Part shown: piece after piece, positions 28,761 to 38,064 of the stretch
Position numbering within the stretch: position 1 is the stretch's first letter
How the letters are laid out: each line of letters opens with the position of its first letter
Assembly: GCF_945873075.1 (NCBI RefSeq)
Contig: NZ_CAMCBS010000002.1
Coordinates: forward strand, 82,632 to 146,631
From: an uncultured Moraxella sp.
GTDB lineage: Bacteria > Pseudomonadota > Gammaproteobacteria > Pseudomonadales > Moraxellaceae
Direction: 5' to 3'
Length of the DNA stretch: 64,000 bases
Made by a program: the position numbers and the translations under genes
The notes under the pieces: model-generated
What the model was told of the DNA's origin: nothing
Seen by the model: only the letters and a program-made list of their open reading frames with translations
The model's database searches: none

Positions 28761-28991
28761 AGGACACCTTTGATTATTATAATGCAATCTTGGTTGCATG
28801 ATTTGTTTTTGGAAAGTAAATGCACTGCCTATATGATGACAAATTTATAACAATTTGACAAGTGATTTTTGCATTGGTTGTCTAAATCGTTGCATTTACT
28901 ACAACAAAACAAAGATAACGGTGGATTTGCTTTCATAAAAAAGCAATTTTTGGTAGTATGTTGTGTTATTTATCTACAAAAGAGTATATCT

Positions 28992-31565
28992 ATGAGCGCC
29001 GAACAACCGACCAAAATTTATCTAAAAGACTATACACCGCCAAGCTTTGAAGTAAAAAAAGTGGATTTGGATATTCAGCTATTTGATGACCATGCCACTG
29101 TCGATGCTACCCTTGAGATGACCCGCCGTCATGAAGGTGAGTTGGTGCTGTTTGGGCGTAGTCTTGAGCTACAAGATATTCGCCTAAATGGTCAAGTGCT
29201 TAGCGACAATGCCTACAAAAAAGACGATGAATCGCTGACCATTCTAGATGCGCCAAATGATGCTGTGGTACAAACTCGTGTGCGTATCACCCCGCAGACC
29301 AACACCACGCTTGAAGGCCTGTATCAGTCAGGTCAGGGCGATGAGCTGATGTTTGTGACGCAGTGTGAGCCTGAAGGCTTTCGTAAGATTACCTATTTTC
29401 CCGACCGTCCTGATGTCCTGACCGAATACACCACACGACTTGAAGCGCCAAAACGCTTTAAAACTTTGCTTGCCAATGGTAATTTGATTGAGTCAGGCGA
29501 TGTCGGTGATGAGCGTCACTTTACCATTTGGCATGACCCAACCAAAAAACCCAGCTACCTATTCGCCGCTGTCATCGCCAATCTAGAAGTGCTAAGCGAT
29601 AGCTATACCACCATCGAAGGGCGTGATGTGCTGCTTGAAGTATATGCCACAGCGCATGATATTGATAAGTGCCATGTCGGTATGCAGGCGCTCAAAGATG
29701 CGATGAAATGGGATGAAGATAACTATGGGCGTGCCTATGACCTTGACCGCTATATGATTGTGGCGACCAGTCAGTTCAATATGGGGGCAATGGAAAATAA
29801 GGGTCTGAATATCTTTAATACCAGCTGTGTGCTGTCAAGCCCAGAGACTACGACCGATGAGCGTAGTTTTAATGTCAAATCAGTGATTGCGCATGAGTAT
29901 TTTCACAACTGGACGGGCAACCGCATCACTTGCCGTGATTGGTTTCAGCTGTGCCTAAAAGAAGGTTTTACGGTATTTCGCGACCAAAGCTTTTCGGGGG
30001 ATTTTCGCTCAAAAGCAGTACAGCGTATCGAAGATGTGGCAATGCTACGCTCGGCGCAGTTTGCCGAAGATGCAGGGACGTTAGCGCATCCTGTCAGACC
30101 AGAGAGCTTTGTTGAGATTAACAATTTTTACACCATGACCATCTATGAAAAAGGTGCAGAAATTGTGCGTATGCTTGCTAATTTACTTGGCAAAGATAAA
30201 TTCCGTCAAGGCACGGACGAATATTTCCGCCGTTATGATGGCATGGCGGTGACGGTTGAAGATTTCTTGTCCGCCTTGTCGGTCGCTGATGAGCGAGTGT
30301 CGCTATTTATGCCGTGGTATCGTCAGCCGGGCACGCCTGTGCTGTCAGGCTCATCTCGTGTTGATGGCGATAAAGTGGTGATAAGCCTTGCCCAAAAAAC
30401 TCGCCATGTGCCAAATTATGATGCGCCGATTGCACTGCCTATCCCTGTGGGTACAGCGATTTTTGATAGTGTGACAGGTGAGATGTTGGCAAGCGATATG
30501 CTGCTATTGACCACAGACAGTGATGAGTTTGTCTTTGATGGCATCAAGCTTAGCGACGGTGCGCACCCTGTGGTGTCGGTACTGCGTAATTTCTCTGCGC
30601 CGGTGAAGCTGGATTTTGATTATACCGATGAAGATTTGGCACGCCTAGTGGCGTTCGAGACCGAAGGCTTTAACCAGTGGCAAGCCTTGCAAAGCTTGGT
30701 CAATCGTTGGCTATTTGGCAATAGCGATGATGCAAGCATCTTGACCAATGCGTTAAAAACAGCTGTTACTAAGCTTAAAGACACCGACCTGATGCTTGCT
30801 GCTCGTTTGTTTGATTTGCCAAGCGAAAAAGAGCTTGCGATGGCGTATGATACCGACTATGACCCTACAGCGGTCAAGGCACGCCGTGATGCGCTCAAAT
30901 CACTGATTGCACAGTTGCTGTCTGATGTGGCGGGCGAGTGGTATGCGTCGCTTGGCAATGAAGCGTATGCTGATACGCCTGATGCTCGTGGCCGTCGATT
31001 GCTAAAAAATGTCCTACTTGACCTATCATTGACCGCAGGTATCGATGGTGCGGATGCGTGGGCGTATGCACAGTATGATAAGGCATCATGTATGAGTGAG
31101 CGACTGGGTGCACTGACAGCGATTATTCATCATAATCTTGAACAAAAACAAGTATTTATCGAGAATTTCTATGAGCGATTTAGCGATGAAGATTTGGTGA
31201 TTGATACTTGGTTTAGCGCCCAAACTTCATCAAGCCATACCGGTGTCGATGAGATTGCCCGTCTCATGGCTCGTGATGATTTTGATTGGAATACGCCAAA
31301 TCGTGTGCGTGCGGTGCTCGGTGCGCTCGCTGCCAAGCCAGTTCAGCTGTGGAGCGAAGCAGGCGTGGCATTGTATTTGTCAGCGGTGGAGCGACTTGAC
31401 GGCAGTAATCCGCTTTTGGCGGCTCGTCTATTGACGGCATTGGCTCGTTGGCAGACACTATCTAGTGAGCCAAAAGCAGTGGTCAAAGCCAAGCTTGAAC
31501 ACCTGCAAACCAAAGCCAGCTCAAAAAATGTGCTTGAGTTCTTGGGCAATATGCTAAATGGCTGA
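28992..31565 (+). CDS. pepN: Aminopeptidase N (M1 family)
   Basis: Zinc metallopeptidase of 857 residues (E. coli 870) that removes N-terminal residues from peptides. Landmarks are the substrate-binding GAMENKGLNIF and the zinc motif HEYFHNWTGN with the downstream Glu in LKEGFTVFRD. The start at 28992 (MSAEQPTKIYLKDYTPP) agrees with the family; the frame is open upstream to 28869, but that extension is not protein-like. A terminator follows. Confidence 0.96.
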   Translation: MSAEQPTKIYLKDYTPPSFEVKKVDLDIQLFDDHATVDATLEMTRRHEGELVLFGRSLELQDIRLNGQVLSDNAYKKDDESLTILDAPNDAVVQTRVRITPQTNTTLEGLYQSGQGDELMFVTQCEPEGFRKITYFPDRPDVLTEYTTRLEAPKRFKTLLANGNLIESGDVGDERHFTIWHDPTKKPSYLFAAVIANLEVLSDSYTTIEGRDVLLEVYATAHDIDKCHVGMQALKDAMKWDEDNYGRAYDLDRYMIVATSQFNMGAMENKGLNIFNTSCVLSSPETTTDERSFNVKSVIAHEYFHNWTGNRITCRDWFQLCLKEGFTVFRDQSFSGDFRSKAVQRIEDVAMLRSAQFAEDAGTLAHPVRPESFVEINNFYTMTIYEKGAEIVRMLANLLGKDKFRQGTDEYFRRYDGMAVTVEDFLSALSVADERVSLFMPWYRQPGTPVLSGSSRVDGDKVVISLAQKTRHVPNYDAPIALPIPVGTAIFDSVTGEMLASDMLLLTTDSDEFVFDGIKLSDGAHPVVSVLRNFSAPVKLDFDYTDEDLARLVAFETEGFNQWQALQSLVNRWLFGNSDDASILTNALKTAVTKLKDTDLMLAARLFDLPSEKELAMAYDTDYDPTAVKARRDALKSLIAQLLSDVAGEWYASLGNEAYADTPDARGRRLLKNVLLDLSLTAGIDGADAWAYAQYDKASCMSERLGALTAIIHHNLEQKQVFIENFYERFSDEDLVIDTWFSAQTSSSHTGVDEIARLMARDDFDWNTPNRVRAVLGALAAKPVQLWSEAGVALYLSAVERLDGSNPLLAARLLTALARWQTLSSEPKAVVKAKLEHLQTKASSKNVLEFLGNMLNG

Positions 31566-31586
31566 TGCTTGGTTTGAGATGACTAT

Positions 31587-31618
31587 AAAGACAGGTTTGC
31601 GCCTGTCTTTTTATTTTT
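31587..31618 (+). terminator. Terminator after pepN
   Basis: Stem AAAGACAGG / CCTGTCTTT with a six-base loop and T run. Confidence 0.9.
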
Positions 31619-31631
31619 GTCCTGTAGATGA

Positions 31632-31660
31632 TTGTTGAGAATTATAAAAAGTGTTATAAT
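31632..31660 (+). promoter_or_regulatory. Sigma70-type promoter for the DUF805 gene
   Basis: TTGTTG (31632-31637), 17-base spacer, perfect TATAAT (31655-31660). It lies between the pepN terminator and the start codon at 31705. Confidence 0.75.
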
Positions 31661-31704
31661 GATTTTTTTATTAAAAAATTGATTAACACAATGATGAGTA
31701 TCTG

Positions 31705-32409
31705 ATGAAAGGTAAGATTTTAGATTTTTCGGTGGCGCAAGGCGGTGGACTGATTCTAAGCAGTGATGGCACTCGCTATTTATTCAATGCTGACCAGTGG
31801 CATGGTCAAAGCTTGCCAAAAGCAGGGCAAGATGTGGATTTTAATATCGATGATACGCACAAGGCGATTGATATTTATCCTGATGTCTATGCGATGCCTG
31901 CGCAGAGTCAGACGGTGGCGAAGCTTGATGAGATTGGTAATAAGGTTGGTGATTCGTTTAATAAATTTGCCACCGATATCAATAACAGCTTGGTCAAAAT
32001 CAACAGCAAAGAAACGCCTGCGACTTTTGTGGATTATGCGGTGCAAACCATCACCAAAAATTATGCCAATTTTAATGGGCGAGCTCGTCGCAAAGAATAT
32101 TGGGGCACGATGCTTGTGTATATGATTGTCGCTGTTATCCTGTCCATGTTGATGAATATCACCTTTTGGATATCAGAATATTTGTCGTACTTTTTTGTGC
32201 TTGTGGCGTCGATTTTTTATTTGGCGACGATTGTGCCAATCATTGCGCTGACCGTGCGTCGCCTGCATGATGTGGATAAATCAGGCTGGTGGTATTTTAT
32301 TTCGCTTGTACCGCTGATTGGTGGGATTTGGCTATTGATTTTGCTATGCACCGAAGGCACTCGCGGTGAGAATCAATTTGGTGCTGACCCAAAGATGCTT
32401 GAGCAATAA
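31705..32409 (+). CDS. Two-domain DUF805 membrane protein
   Basis: 234 residues. The first 60 or so residues (MKGKILDFSVAQGGGLILSS, YLFNADQWHG, VDFNID) look like a small beta-barrel of the cold-shock type, followed by a linker. From about residue 115 comes a DUF805 domain: FNGRARRKEYW, three or four membrane helices and the conserved RRLHDVDKSGWWYF. DUF805 proteins are inner-membrane proteins of unknown role. The gene has its own promoter and terminator, so it is expressed as a single unit. Confidence 0.8.
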   Translation: MKGKILDFSVAQGGGLILSSDGTRYLFNADQWHGQSLPKAGQDVDFNIDDTHKAIDIYPDVYAMPAQSQTVAKLDEIGNKVGDSFNKFATDINNSLVKINSKETPATFVDYAVQTITKNYANFNGRARRKEYWGTMLVYMIVAVILSMLMNITFWISEYLSYFFVLVASIFYLATIVPIIALTVRRLHDVDKSGWWYFISLVPLIGGIWLLILLCTEGTRGENQFGADPKMLEQ

Positions 32410-32427
32410 CAGGGTGCGGATTATCGC

Positions 32428-32457
32428 AAGACGGGTTTTCGCCTGTCTTTTTTTATT
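32428..32457 (+). terminator. Terminator after the DUF805 gene
   Basis: Stem AAGACGGG / CCTGTCTT (one G-U pair), then T run. Confidence 0.85.
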
Positions 32458-32536
32458 GGCAAGTATTATCGCCATTATGGGGCGAAAATGTTACAATACG
32501 CCAATTATTTATGCCAATTTTTGCTAGTATTTTTCA

Positions 32537-33895
32537 ATGATGACACCCGTTGCCCCGCCACTATATTATAAAGTCGCCATCAGCTTACTTGCGCCCATCT
32601 ATCGGATGATGGTCAAGAAAAAATCTCGCCACAGACCAACCTTGACTCGTGAGCTGGGTGAGCGGTTTGGTGAGCGGTATCTGCCTGCACCAAAGGCAGA
32701 TAAGGGGGTGATTTGGTGTCATGCTGTTTCATTAGGTGAGCTAAATACCGCTTATCCATTATTAAAAAAACTGCTCGATGCTGGCTTTGGCTTATGGATT
32801 AGCAGTACCACGCAGACGGGCTTTGAGCGAGCGAGTCGATTATTCGCTGATGAGATTGAGCAATCACGGGTGTCGCATAGCTTTGTGCCTGTGGATAGCC
32901 CTGTGGTGATACAGCGGTTCTTGGCTCATGTAAAGCCTGTGATGACGCTGTTTATCGAGACTGAACTGTGGGCGAATACTTTATATGAACTAAAAAAACA
33001 CAACATCCCTGCATTGATGGTCAATGCCCGCCTAACGGACAAATCTTATCAAGGCTATGCCAAAATCACTAAGGTCAGCCGTAGTATGATGGCAAATTTG
33101 GATAAAATCATTGCCCAAGATAGCGACTCTGCCAAGCGGTTTTTGGCACTTGGGGCGAATGATGTGCAGGTTGTGGTGGTTGATTCGCTCAAATGGGTCA
33201 GCCAAAGTGGACTAACCCCTGCCAATCAACAGCTTGCCAAGACAATGGCGGATGTGATTCATACTGCGGGCAGGCGAGCAGTGTGGACGATGGCAAGTAC
33301 GCACGATAGTGAAGAGTTGTTGGCACTCACTGCACATCGTCAGTTCATTGATAAACTACAAACCCTGTCCAATCAACAGGCTAACCCATTATTAATCCTA
33401 GTGCCACGCCATCCCGAACGCTTTGATGCGGTGTATCAGCTGTGCTGTGAGATGGGGCTTGTGACCGCTAGACGCTTGGCAAATGATACCATCACAGACC
33501 GGACGCAGGTGTATCTGGCGGATACGATGGGTGAGCTGATGGCATGGTATCAGCTGTGTGATGTGGCGGTGGTGGGTGGCTCATTTGTGCCTGTGGGTGG
33601 GCATAATCCGATTGAGCCGGCAAGTCTTGGCAAGCCGATTATCATGGGTAGCTATGATGATAATTGTCATCTATTGACCAAAGAGCTGCGCAAAGTGGGT
33701 GCGCTGGCGCAATTGGATGCCACAGATGCACAGGTAGCAGATAAGCTTATTGAGGCGCTGGTACAGACCTATGTCTATCGCTGGAGTGGCGAGCAGGGCG
33801 AACGACTTGTCAAAGCCAAGCAATCAGCACTGACGCATCAGTTTGATGAGATTATGAGCGTGCTACATCATACAGAGAATGGGCATGGATTATGA
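32537..33895 (+). CDS. waaA: Kdo transferase (lipid A glycosylation)
   Basis: Transfers Kdo from CMP-Kdo to lipid IV-A at the inner membrane, the first step of the lipopolysaccharide core. The 452-residue GT-B protein has an N-terminal membrane-associated segment, CHAVSLGE with the catalytic Glu, FIETELWAN, LVPRHPERFD and GGSFVPVGGHNPIEPASLGK. Slightly longer than E. coli WaaA (425). It overlaps rsmE by four bases, so the two are coupled. Confidence 0.95.
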   Translation: MMTPVAPPLYYKVAISLLAPIYRMMVKKKSRHRPTLTRELGERFGERYLPAPKADKGVIWCHAVSLGELNTAYPLLKKLLDAGFGLWISSTTQTGFERASRLFADEIEQSRVSHSFVPVDSPVVIQRFLAHVKPVMTLFIETELWANTLYELKKHNIPALMVNARLTDKSYQGYAKITKVSRSMMANLDKIIAQDSDSAKRFLALGANDVQVVVVDSLKWVSQSGLTPANQQLAKTMADVIHTAGRRAVWTMASTHDSEELLALTAHRQFIDKLQTLSNQQANPLLILVPRHPERFDAVYQLCCEMGLVTARRLANDTITDRTQVYLADTMGELMAWYQLCDVAVVGGSFVPVGGHNPIEPASLGKPIIMGSYDDNCHLLTKELRKVGALAQLDATDAQVADKLIEALVQTYVYRWSGEQGERLVKAKQSALTHQFDEIMSVLHHTENGHGL

Positions 33896-34605
33896 ATATT
33901 ATCTTATTAAACCCAAGCGACATCACAGGTGAGACAGTACTCATCAATGACAAGACGACCATCGCACATATCCGCACAGTGCTCGGGGCAGGCGTGGGCG
34001 ATACCCTAAAGGTCGGCTGTCGTCATGGGCTCATCGGTACAGCCATCATCATGCGAATGGGTGATGATGGCATTCATCTGGGTATGCTTAGCCTTGATAA
34101 ATCACCACCGCCGAAGCTGAATCTGACCGTCATATTAGCACTGCCCCGTCCAAAGGTGCTACGCCGCCTTGTGATGGATATGACAGCAATGGGGGTAAAT
34201 CGCATTGTGCTTATCAATAGCTATCGCACGGACAAATCCTATTGGAGCTCGCCATTATTAAATAAAATTGATGAATACATTACCGAAGGGCTACAGCAGG
34301 GCATTGATACCGTGCCACCGCAGATTGTGATGGCAAAGCGGTTCAAGCCCTTTGTCCAAGACGAGCTACCTGTCATCATCGGTGATGGTAAGGCGCTCGT
34401 GGCGCATCCTTATGCGGATATCGGCTTTGGCACGGTGGTGCAAGATGGCTTGCCGAGCGTGCTTATCGTCGGTGCTGAAGGGGGGTTTATCCCTTATGAA
34501 ATTGAGCTATTAGGCAGTGTCGGGGTGCAGGCGGTGAGTCTGGGCAGTCGCATTTTACGCACTGAATCAGCGGTCAATGCACTGCTGGGTCGATGGCTGG
34601 ATTGA
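33892..34605 (+). CDS. rsmE: 16S rRNA m3U1498 methyltransferase
   Basis: SPOUT-class enzyme of 237 residues that methylates U1498 of 16S rRNA. The SAM-binding knot is evident in VGAEGGFIPYEIELL and SLGSRILRTESAVNALLG. An N-terminal PUA-like domain (about 1-70) should bind RNA. Starts within the waaA stop (ATGA overlap). Length is normal. Confidence 0.93.
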   Translation: MNIILLNPSDITGETVLINDKTTIAHIRTVLGAGVGDTLKVGCRHGLIGTAIIMRMGDDGIHLGMLSLDKSPPPKLNLTVILALPRPKVLRRLVMDMTAMGVNRIVLINSYRTDKSYWSSPLLNKIDEYITEGLQQGIDTVPPQIVMAKRFKPFVQDELPVIIGDGKALVAHPYADIGFGTVVQDGLPSVLIVGAEGGFIPYEIELLGSVGVQAVSLGSRILRTESAVNALLGRWLD

Positions 34606-34717
34606 TTTGGCTGACTGACTAATTAGCTACCTGATTGATAAGATGGCAAATTGTCAGCTTGATAAAGTTGTAAAGTTATCATCGGCATATCAATCTTGGC
34701 GTATCACTTCATTAACA

Positions 34718-35614
34718 TTAACGATGAATCAGGGCATTTGCCAAAGTCGCCCCAATAATCAGTGCCACACCAATCATCTGTAAGGGTAGTAGTGGCTGAC
34801 CAAGTAGCACAATCGCCAAGATAATCGCTGTCAATGGCTCAATGATGGTAAAGACCGATGCCGTCGTGGCAGGTAGTTTATTGAGCGCAGTCATATACAG
34901 AAAAAACGGTGCAATCGTACCAACCAGACTAAGCCCAATCACATAAACCCATGCCTGCATCGGTAGCGTCAACACCGTCTGATAAGTGGCAAAGGTCTGG
35001 GGTAAAAATAGCAGGGCAATCGCACTAAATGCCACCGAGCTAAAAAACACCATCTGTGTCGAGTGGTTAAACGACATCGCTTTTTTGCCCAAAATGCCGT
35101 ACAGCGAATAGCATAGCCCTGACAACAGACCGACCGCCACGCCCATATTCAGGCTAAATGTATCACCTGCCATCAAGCACGCCACACCGATGACGGCAAC
35201 GATGGCAAGTAGAGCGGATTTGAGCGAGATTTGCTCGCCTAGGATAAGCTTGGCAAGCACAAGGCTAAACACAGGCGCAGTATAAAGTAGCGCCACCGCC
35301 ATGCTGACACCCACCTGACTGACCGCATAAAAATAACACAAAGTCATACCAAGCACACCGATGAGCGACTGCACGATTAGGCTGAGCCATTCTTTGGCAC
35401 GCATGGTCAAAAAGGTGCGATATAAGCTTGGCAATAGCACAAGCACCATCATGCCAGCGGTAACGATGCGCAAGGTGGTGATGGCAAAGCTATCTAGCCC
35501 AAGCCTGCCAAGCTGTGTCGAAAAAATCCCCAAAGTCCCCCAACAAATCCCCGCCATGATGACTTGTAGCGAGCCGATGAGTAGCGTGCGGTTTGGGGTG
35601 GTGGTTGTATGCAT
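34718..35614 (-). CDS. EamA/DMT-family transporter
   Basis: 298-residue inner-membrane protein of the drug/metabolite transporter superfamily with ten predicted helices arranged as two EamA repeats. Examples are MAGICWGTLGIFSTQLGRLG in the first repeat and GLSLVGTIAPFFLYMTALNK in the second. Such proteins usually export amino acids or other small metabolites; the substrate cannot be read from sequence. It stands alone between rsmE (convergent) and the SGNH gene. Confidence 0.85.
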   Translation of the reverse strand: MHTTTTPNRTLLIGSLQVIMAGICWGTLGIFSTQLGRLGLDSFAITTLRIVTAGMMVLVLLPSLYRTFLTMRAKEWLSLIVQSLIGVLGMTLCYFYAVSQVGVSMAVALLYTAPVFSLVLAKLILGEQISLKSALLAIVAVIGVACLMAGDTFSLNMGVAVGLLSGLCYSLYGILGKKAMSFNHSTQMVFFSSVAFSAIALLFLPQTFATYQTVLTLPMQAWVYVIGLSLVGTIAPFFLYMTALNKLPATTASVFTIIEPLTAIILAIVLLGQPLLPLQMIGVALIIGATLANALIHR

Positions 35615-35693
35615 GACTTGGTTAATTATTCATCAAAAAGGGAAGTTAGCATAGCATAACTTCCCGATATTACCAAGTCTTATCAATCACGCA

Positions 35694-36938
35694 TCAGCGG
35701 ACAATGCGAATGCTTGACTGGTCGTTAAGCGTGCCATTGACGGTCGGGTAATGACTGTTTGGCTGATAAGTATTGCTTGGTTGATAAAAACTGCTTGGCT
35801 GATAGCCTGTGCCTGATGATAGCGAGATGATGTCATCTGCCATCAGATTGCCCAGCTGTGTATAGCCTGAATGGGTAAAATGCACACCATCTTTTGATGC
35901 TTTACCACTATTAATCCAACCTTTCATCGAGCAGCTGCCACCCATTGCACCTTGCCAATCCCAAAACAGGGTTTGTAGGCTTTGGGCGGTTTGGCGTTGC
36001 ACTTCTTGGATGTCACTGAGTTTGCTTGGGCGTGTGCCACATGAGCCAGCGGTGTTTTTGAGCGCTTCAGGGGATGAGACAATCATGATGGCGCTGTTTG
36101 GCGACGCTTTGCGAATTTGGGCGATACGCTCTGTCAGCACTTGGCGTACACGCTCAGGCTCGACGCTGTTGTAGGCTTCGTTCGTGCCGTAGGCTAGGAT
36201 GATGAGATTGGGTGCGACGGTGGCAAGTTCATTTTGCCATGCCGTCATATTCCAGCGACTCCAGTGTGATAGCTCAGCGCCATTAATCCCGAGTGATGAT
36301 ACGGTTGCACCTGTGCCATTGGCATTAAACGCCCACCAGCCACCGATGGCTGTATCACTCATAGTGCCATTGGCGGTGATGGTGAATGGTAGCTTGGCAT
36401 GGATTTTGGTAGTTTGCCAAGTGCCGTTTTTGATGGGTGCTTCGAGTGTGAAGCGATTACCATCGGCATCAACACCGCTAAGCACACCATCATACGCGCC
36501 TTGTTTGATGCTGACGATGATGTTTTGGGTGGGTTCATTGCGTTTGGATTTGATGGTGAGTGTGCTACCTGCACCATTTGGCTTGGCAATCAGACCGCCT
36601 AGCGTATAATCTTCGCTCGTGGTGCGACGGCTAGACACAGGCGTCCATTGATAATTGTCATAGCCAAATCGTGCCATGCGTTGACCGCTAAAATACATTG
36701 GCATCGCCCAGCCCATACCGCCGTTGCCATAGTGAGATTGTAGGCTTGAGCGTAGGGCGTCGGTCATGCTGTCGCCAGCGGTGTGTGAGTCGCCAAGCTG
36801 TACGATATGCACCTGTTGATTGTTCAGTGCTTGTACCAATTTGTCTGTATTTGGCTCGCCATAATTGGTCAGATAAGTCGCTTGAGCGTCAAGGCATAGG
36901 GCGGACACGAGCGTGGATAAGGCAAGTTGTTTTTTCAT
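35694..36938 (-). CDS. Periplasmic SGNH esterase, Ape1-like
   Basis: Exported GDSL/SGNH hydrolase of about 414 residues. The signal peptide MKKQLALSTLVSALCLDAQA is followed by block I LGDSHTAGD (Ser51 nucleophile), an inserted beta-rich domain (about 110-230), block III LAYGTNEAYN and block V KDGVHFTHSGY (Asp and His). This order, with the insert between Ser and Asn blocks, resembles the O-acetylpeptidoglycan esterase Ape1 of Neisseria. A Tyr/Gln/Pro-rich repeat precedes the C-terminus. It is the last gene of an MBOAT-SGNH-SGNH operon. The substrate is inferred, not shown. Confidence 0.75.
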   Translation of the reverse strand: MKKQLALSTLVSALCLDAQATYLTNYGEPNTDKLVQALNNQQVHIVQLGDSHTAGDSMTDALRSSLQSHYGNGGMGWAMPMYFSGQRMARFGYDNYQWTPVSSRRTTSEDYTLGGLIAKPNGAGSTLTIKSKRNEPTQNIIVSIKQGAYDGVLSGVDADGNRFTLEAPIKNGTWQTTKIHAKLPFTITANGTMSDTAIGGWWAFNANGTGATVSSLGINGAELSHWSRWNMTAWQNELATVAPNLIILAYGTNEAYNSVEPERVRQVLTERIAQIRKASPNSAIMIVSSPEALKNTAGSCGTRPSKLSDIQEVQRQTAQSLQTLFWDWQGAMGGSCSMKGWINSGKASKDGVHFTHSGYTQLGNLMADDIISLSSGTGYQPSSFYQPSNTYQPNSHYPTVNGTLNDQSSIRIVR

Positions 36939-36963
36939 GACAGTTACCATTAACACCAGTTGC

Positions 36964-38064
36964 CTATGGCAAGATGGTGAGTTGTTGTTGAAGGGCTTCG
37001 GCAATCAATTTTTGTCCTTGGACACTAAAATGAATACCGTCGGAGCTACGCATTTTAATGGTTTCGCCATCTTTTACAAGATAATCATTGTAAACATCGT
37101 TACTCGTACCTAACAATTGCCGAGCATCAAGCGTCAGCACATGATGGGCTTTGAGCTCTTCTTGCATGACTTTATTCAGATAAATCATCTGCTCATTGAG
37201 CTGTTGTTTTTTCATGTTTGGCGGTGTAATCCAAATCACCTTGACGCCACGACTGTGTGCACTTTGGATGATACTTGCCATGCGAGCGCGATACGACGCT
37301 TCCCATTCAGGTGTTTGGAATTTGAGTCGGGCTTTGGTTTGTAAATCAGGCATATCCCACGGGTCATTTGGGCCCAAAAATACCGCCAAGATTTTGATAT
37401 TGGCATTGCTTGCCAGTGTCTCTTCGATGGTTTTTGGCCAGTCAAAGAAACTTGGATAAGCCAGTCCCGTGCTTTGTTTGCTTAGGTTTACTGATTTGAT
37501 ATTGTAATTTTTTTGTAGGTATTGCTGAACGTGTGGCGCAACCCCTTGCATCATTGAGTCACCGGCAAAGAAAATCTCATCGCCGGTTCGAAGTACATAT
37601 TGGTTCGCCAGCTCTTTTTGGCGATTTTCTTCGGCAAGCTGTGCTTGTTTGGCGGCTTCTAGCTCAGCTTTGATTGCCATTTGCACCTTGTATTCAGGTG
37701 TGTAGGCATATTGCTCATTAAAATTGGTGGCAATTTGCTGATTATAGGCGACGATTTGGTCGGTAAATTGCCCGTGTGCCGCATACAATGCATTGCCAAT
37801 ATCGCCACCTTTTGCCCATAGGCTATATTGGCTGAGTGGTGCAATTGGGCTTTCACGGTGATAAGTTTGCAAAAAATACGCATTCACCGAATTTTGCATA
37901 ATCCAAATGCTCAGCACGGCAAATAAGCATAGCACAAACAGCAAATAACTGATGGTTGAGCTATGGTCATAAGGCGGTTCAATCTCGCCAAGTTTGATGT
38001 GTTTTGGCTCAGGATATTGGCGGTCGCTCACGGGTTTTTGGGTAGATGGATTAGAAGTTTGCAT
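36964..38064 (-). CDS. Membrane-anchored SGNH protein, DUF459/PatB-like
   Basis: 366 residues from the ATG at 38064, which has AGGA at seven bases and overlaps the MBOAT gene by 14. A cytoplasmic Pro-rich N-terminus, one membrane helix (SYLLFVLCLFAVLSIWIMQ), a helical linker rich in Ala, Glu and Gln, then an SGNH domain: FFAGDSMMQGVAPH (Ser), FLGPNDPWD (Asn/Asp) and SSDGIHFSVQGQ (Asp, His). Membrane-anchored SGNH proteins paired with an MBOAT protein, such as PatB or AlgX/AlgJ, transfer acetyl groups to a periplasmic glycan. The acceptor here is not known. Confidence 0.78.
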   Translation of the reverse strand: MQTSNPSTQKPVSDRQYPEPKHIKLGEIEPPYDHSSTISYLLFVLCLFAVLSIWIMQNSVNAYFLQTYHRESPIAPLSQYSLWAKGGDIGNALYAAHGQFTDQIVAYNQQIATNFNEQYAYTPEYKVQMAIKAELEAAKQAQLAEENRQKELANQYVLRTGDEIFFAGDSMMQGVAPHVQQYLQKNYNIKSVNLSKQSTGLAYPSFFDWPKTIEETLASNANIKILAVFLGPNDPWDMPDLQTKARLKFQTPEWEASYRARMASIIQSAHSRGVKVIWITPPNMKKQQLNEQMIYLNKVMQEELKAHHVLTLDARQLLGTSNDVYNDYLVKDGETIKMRSSDGIHFSVQGQKLIAEALQQQLTILP

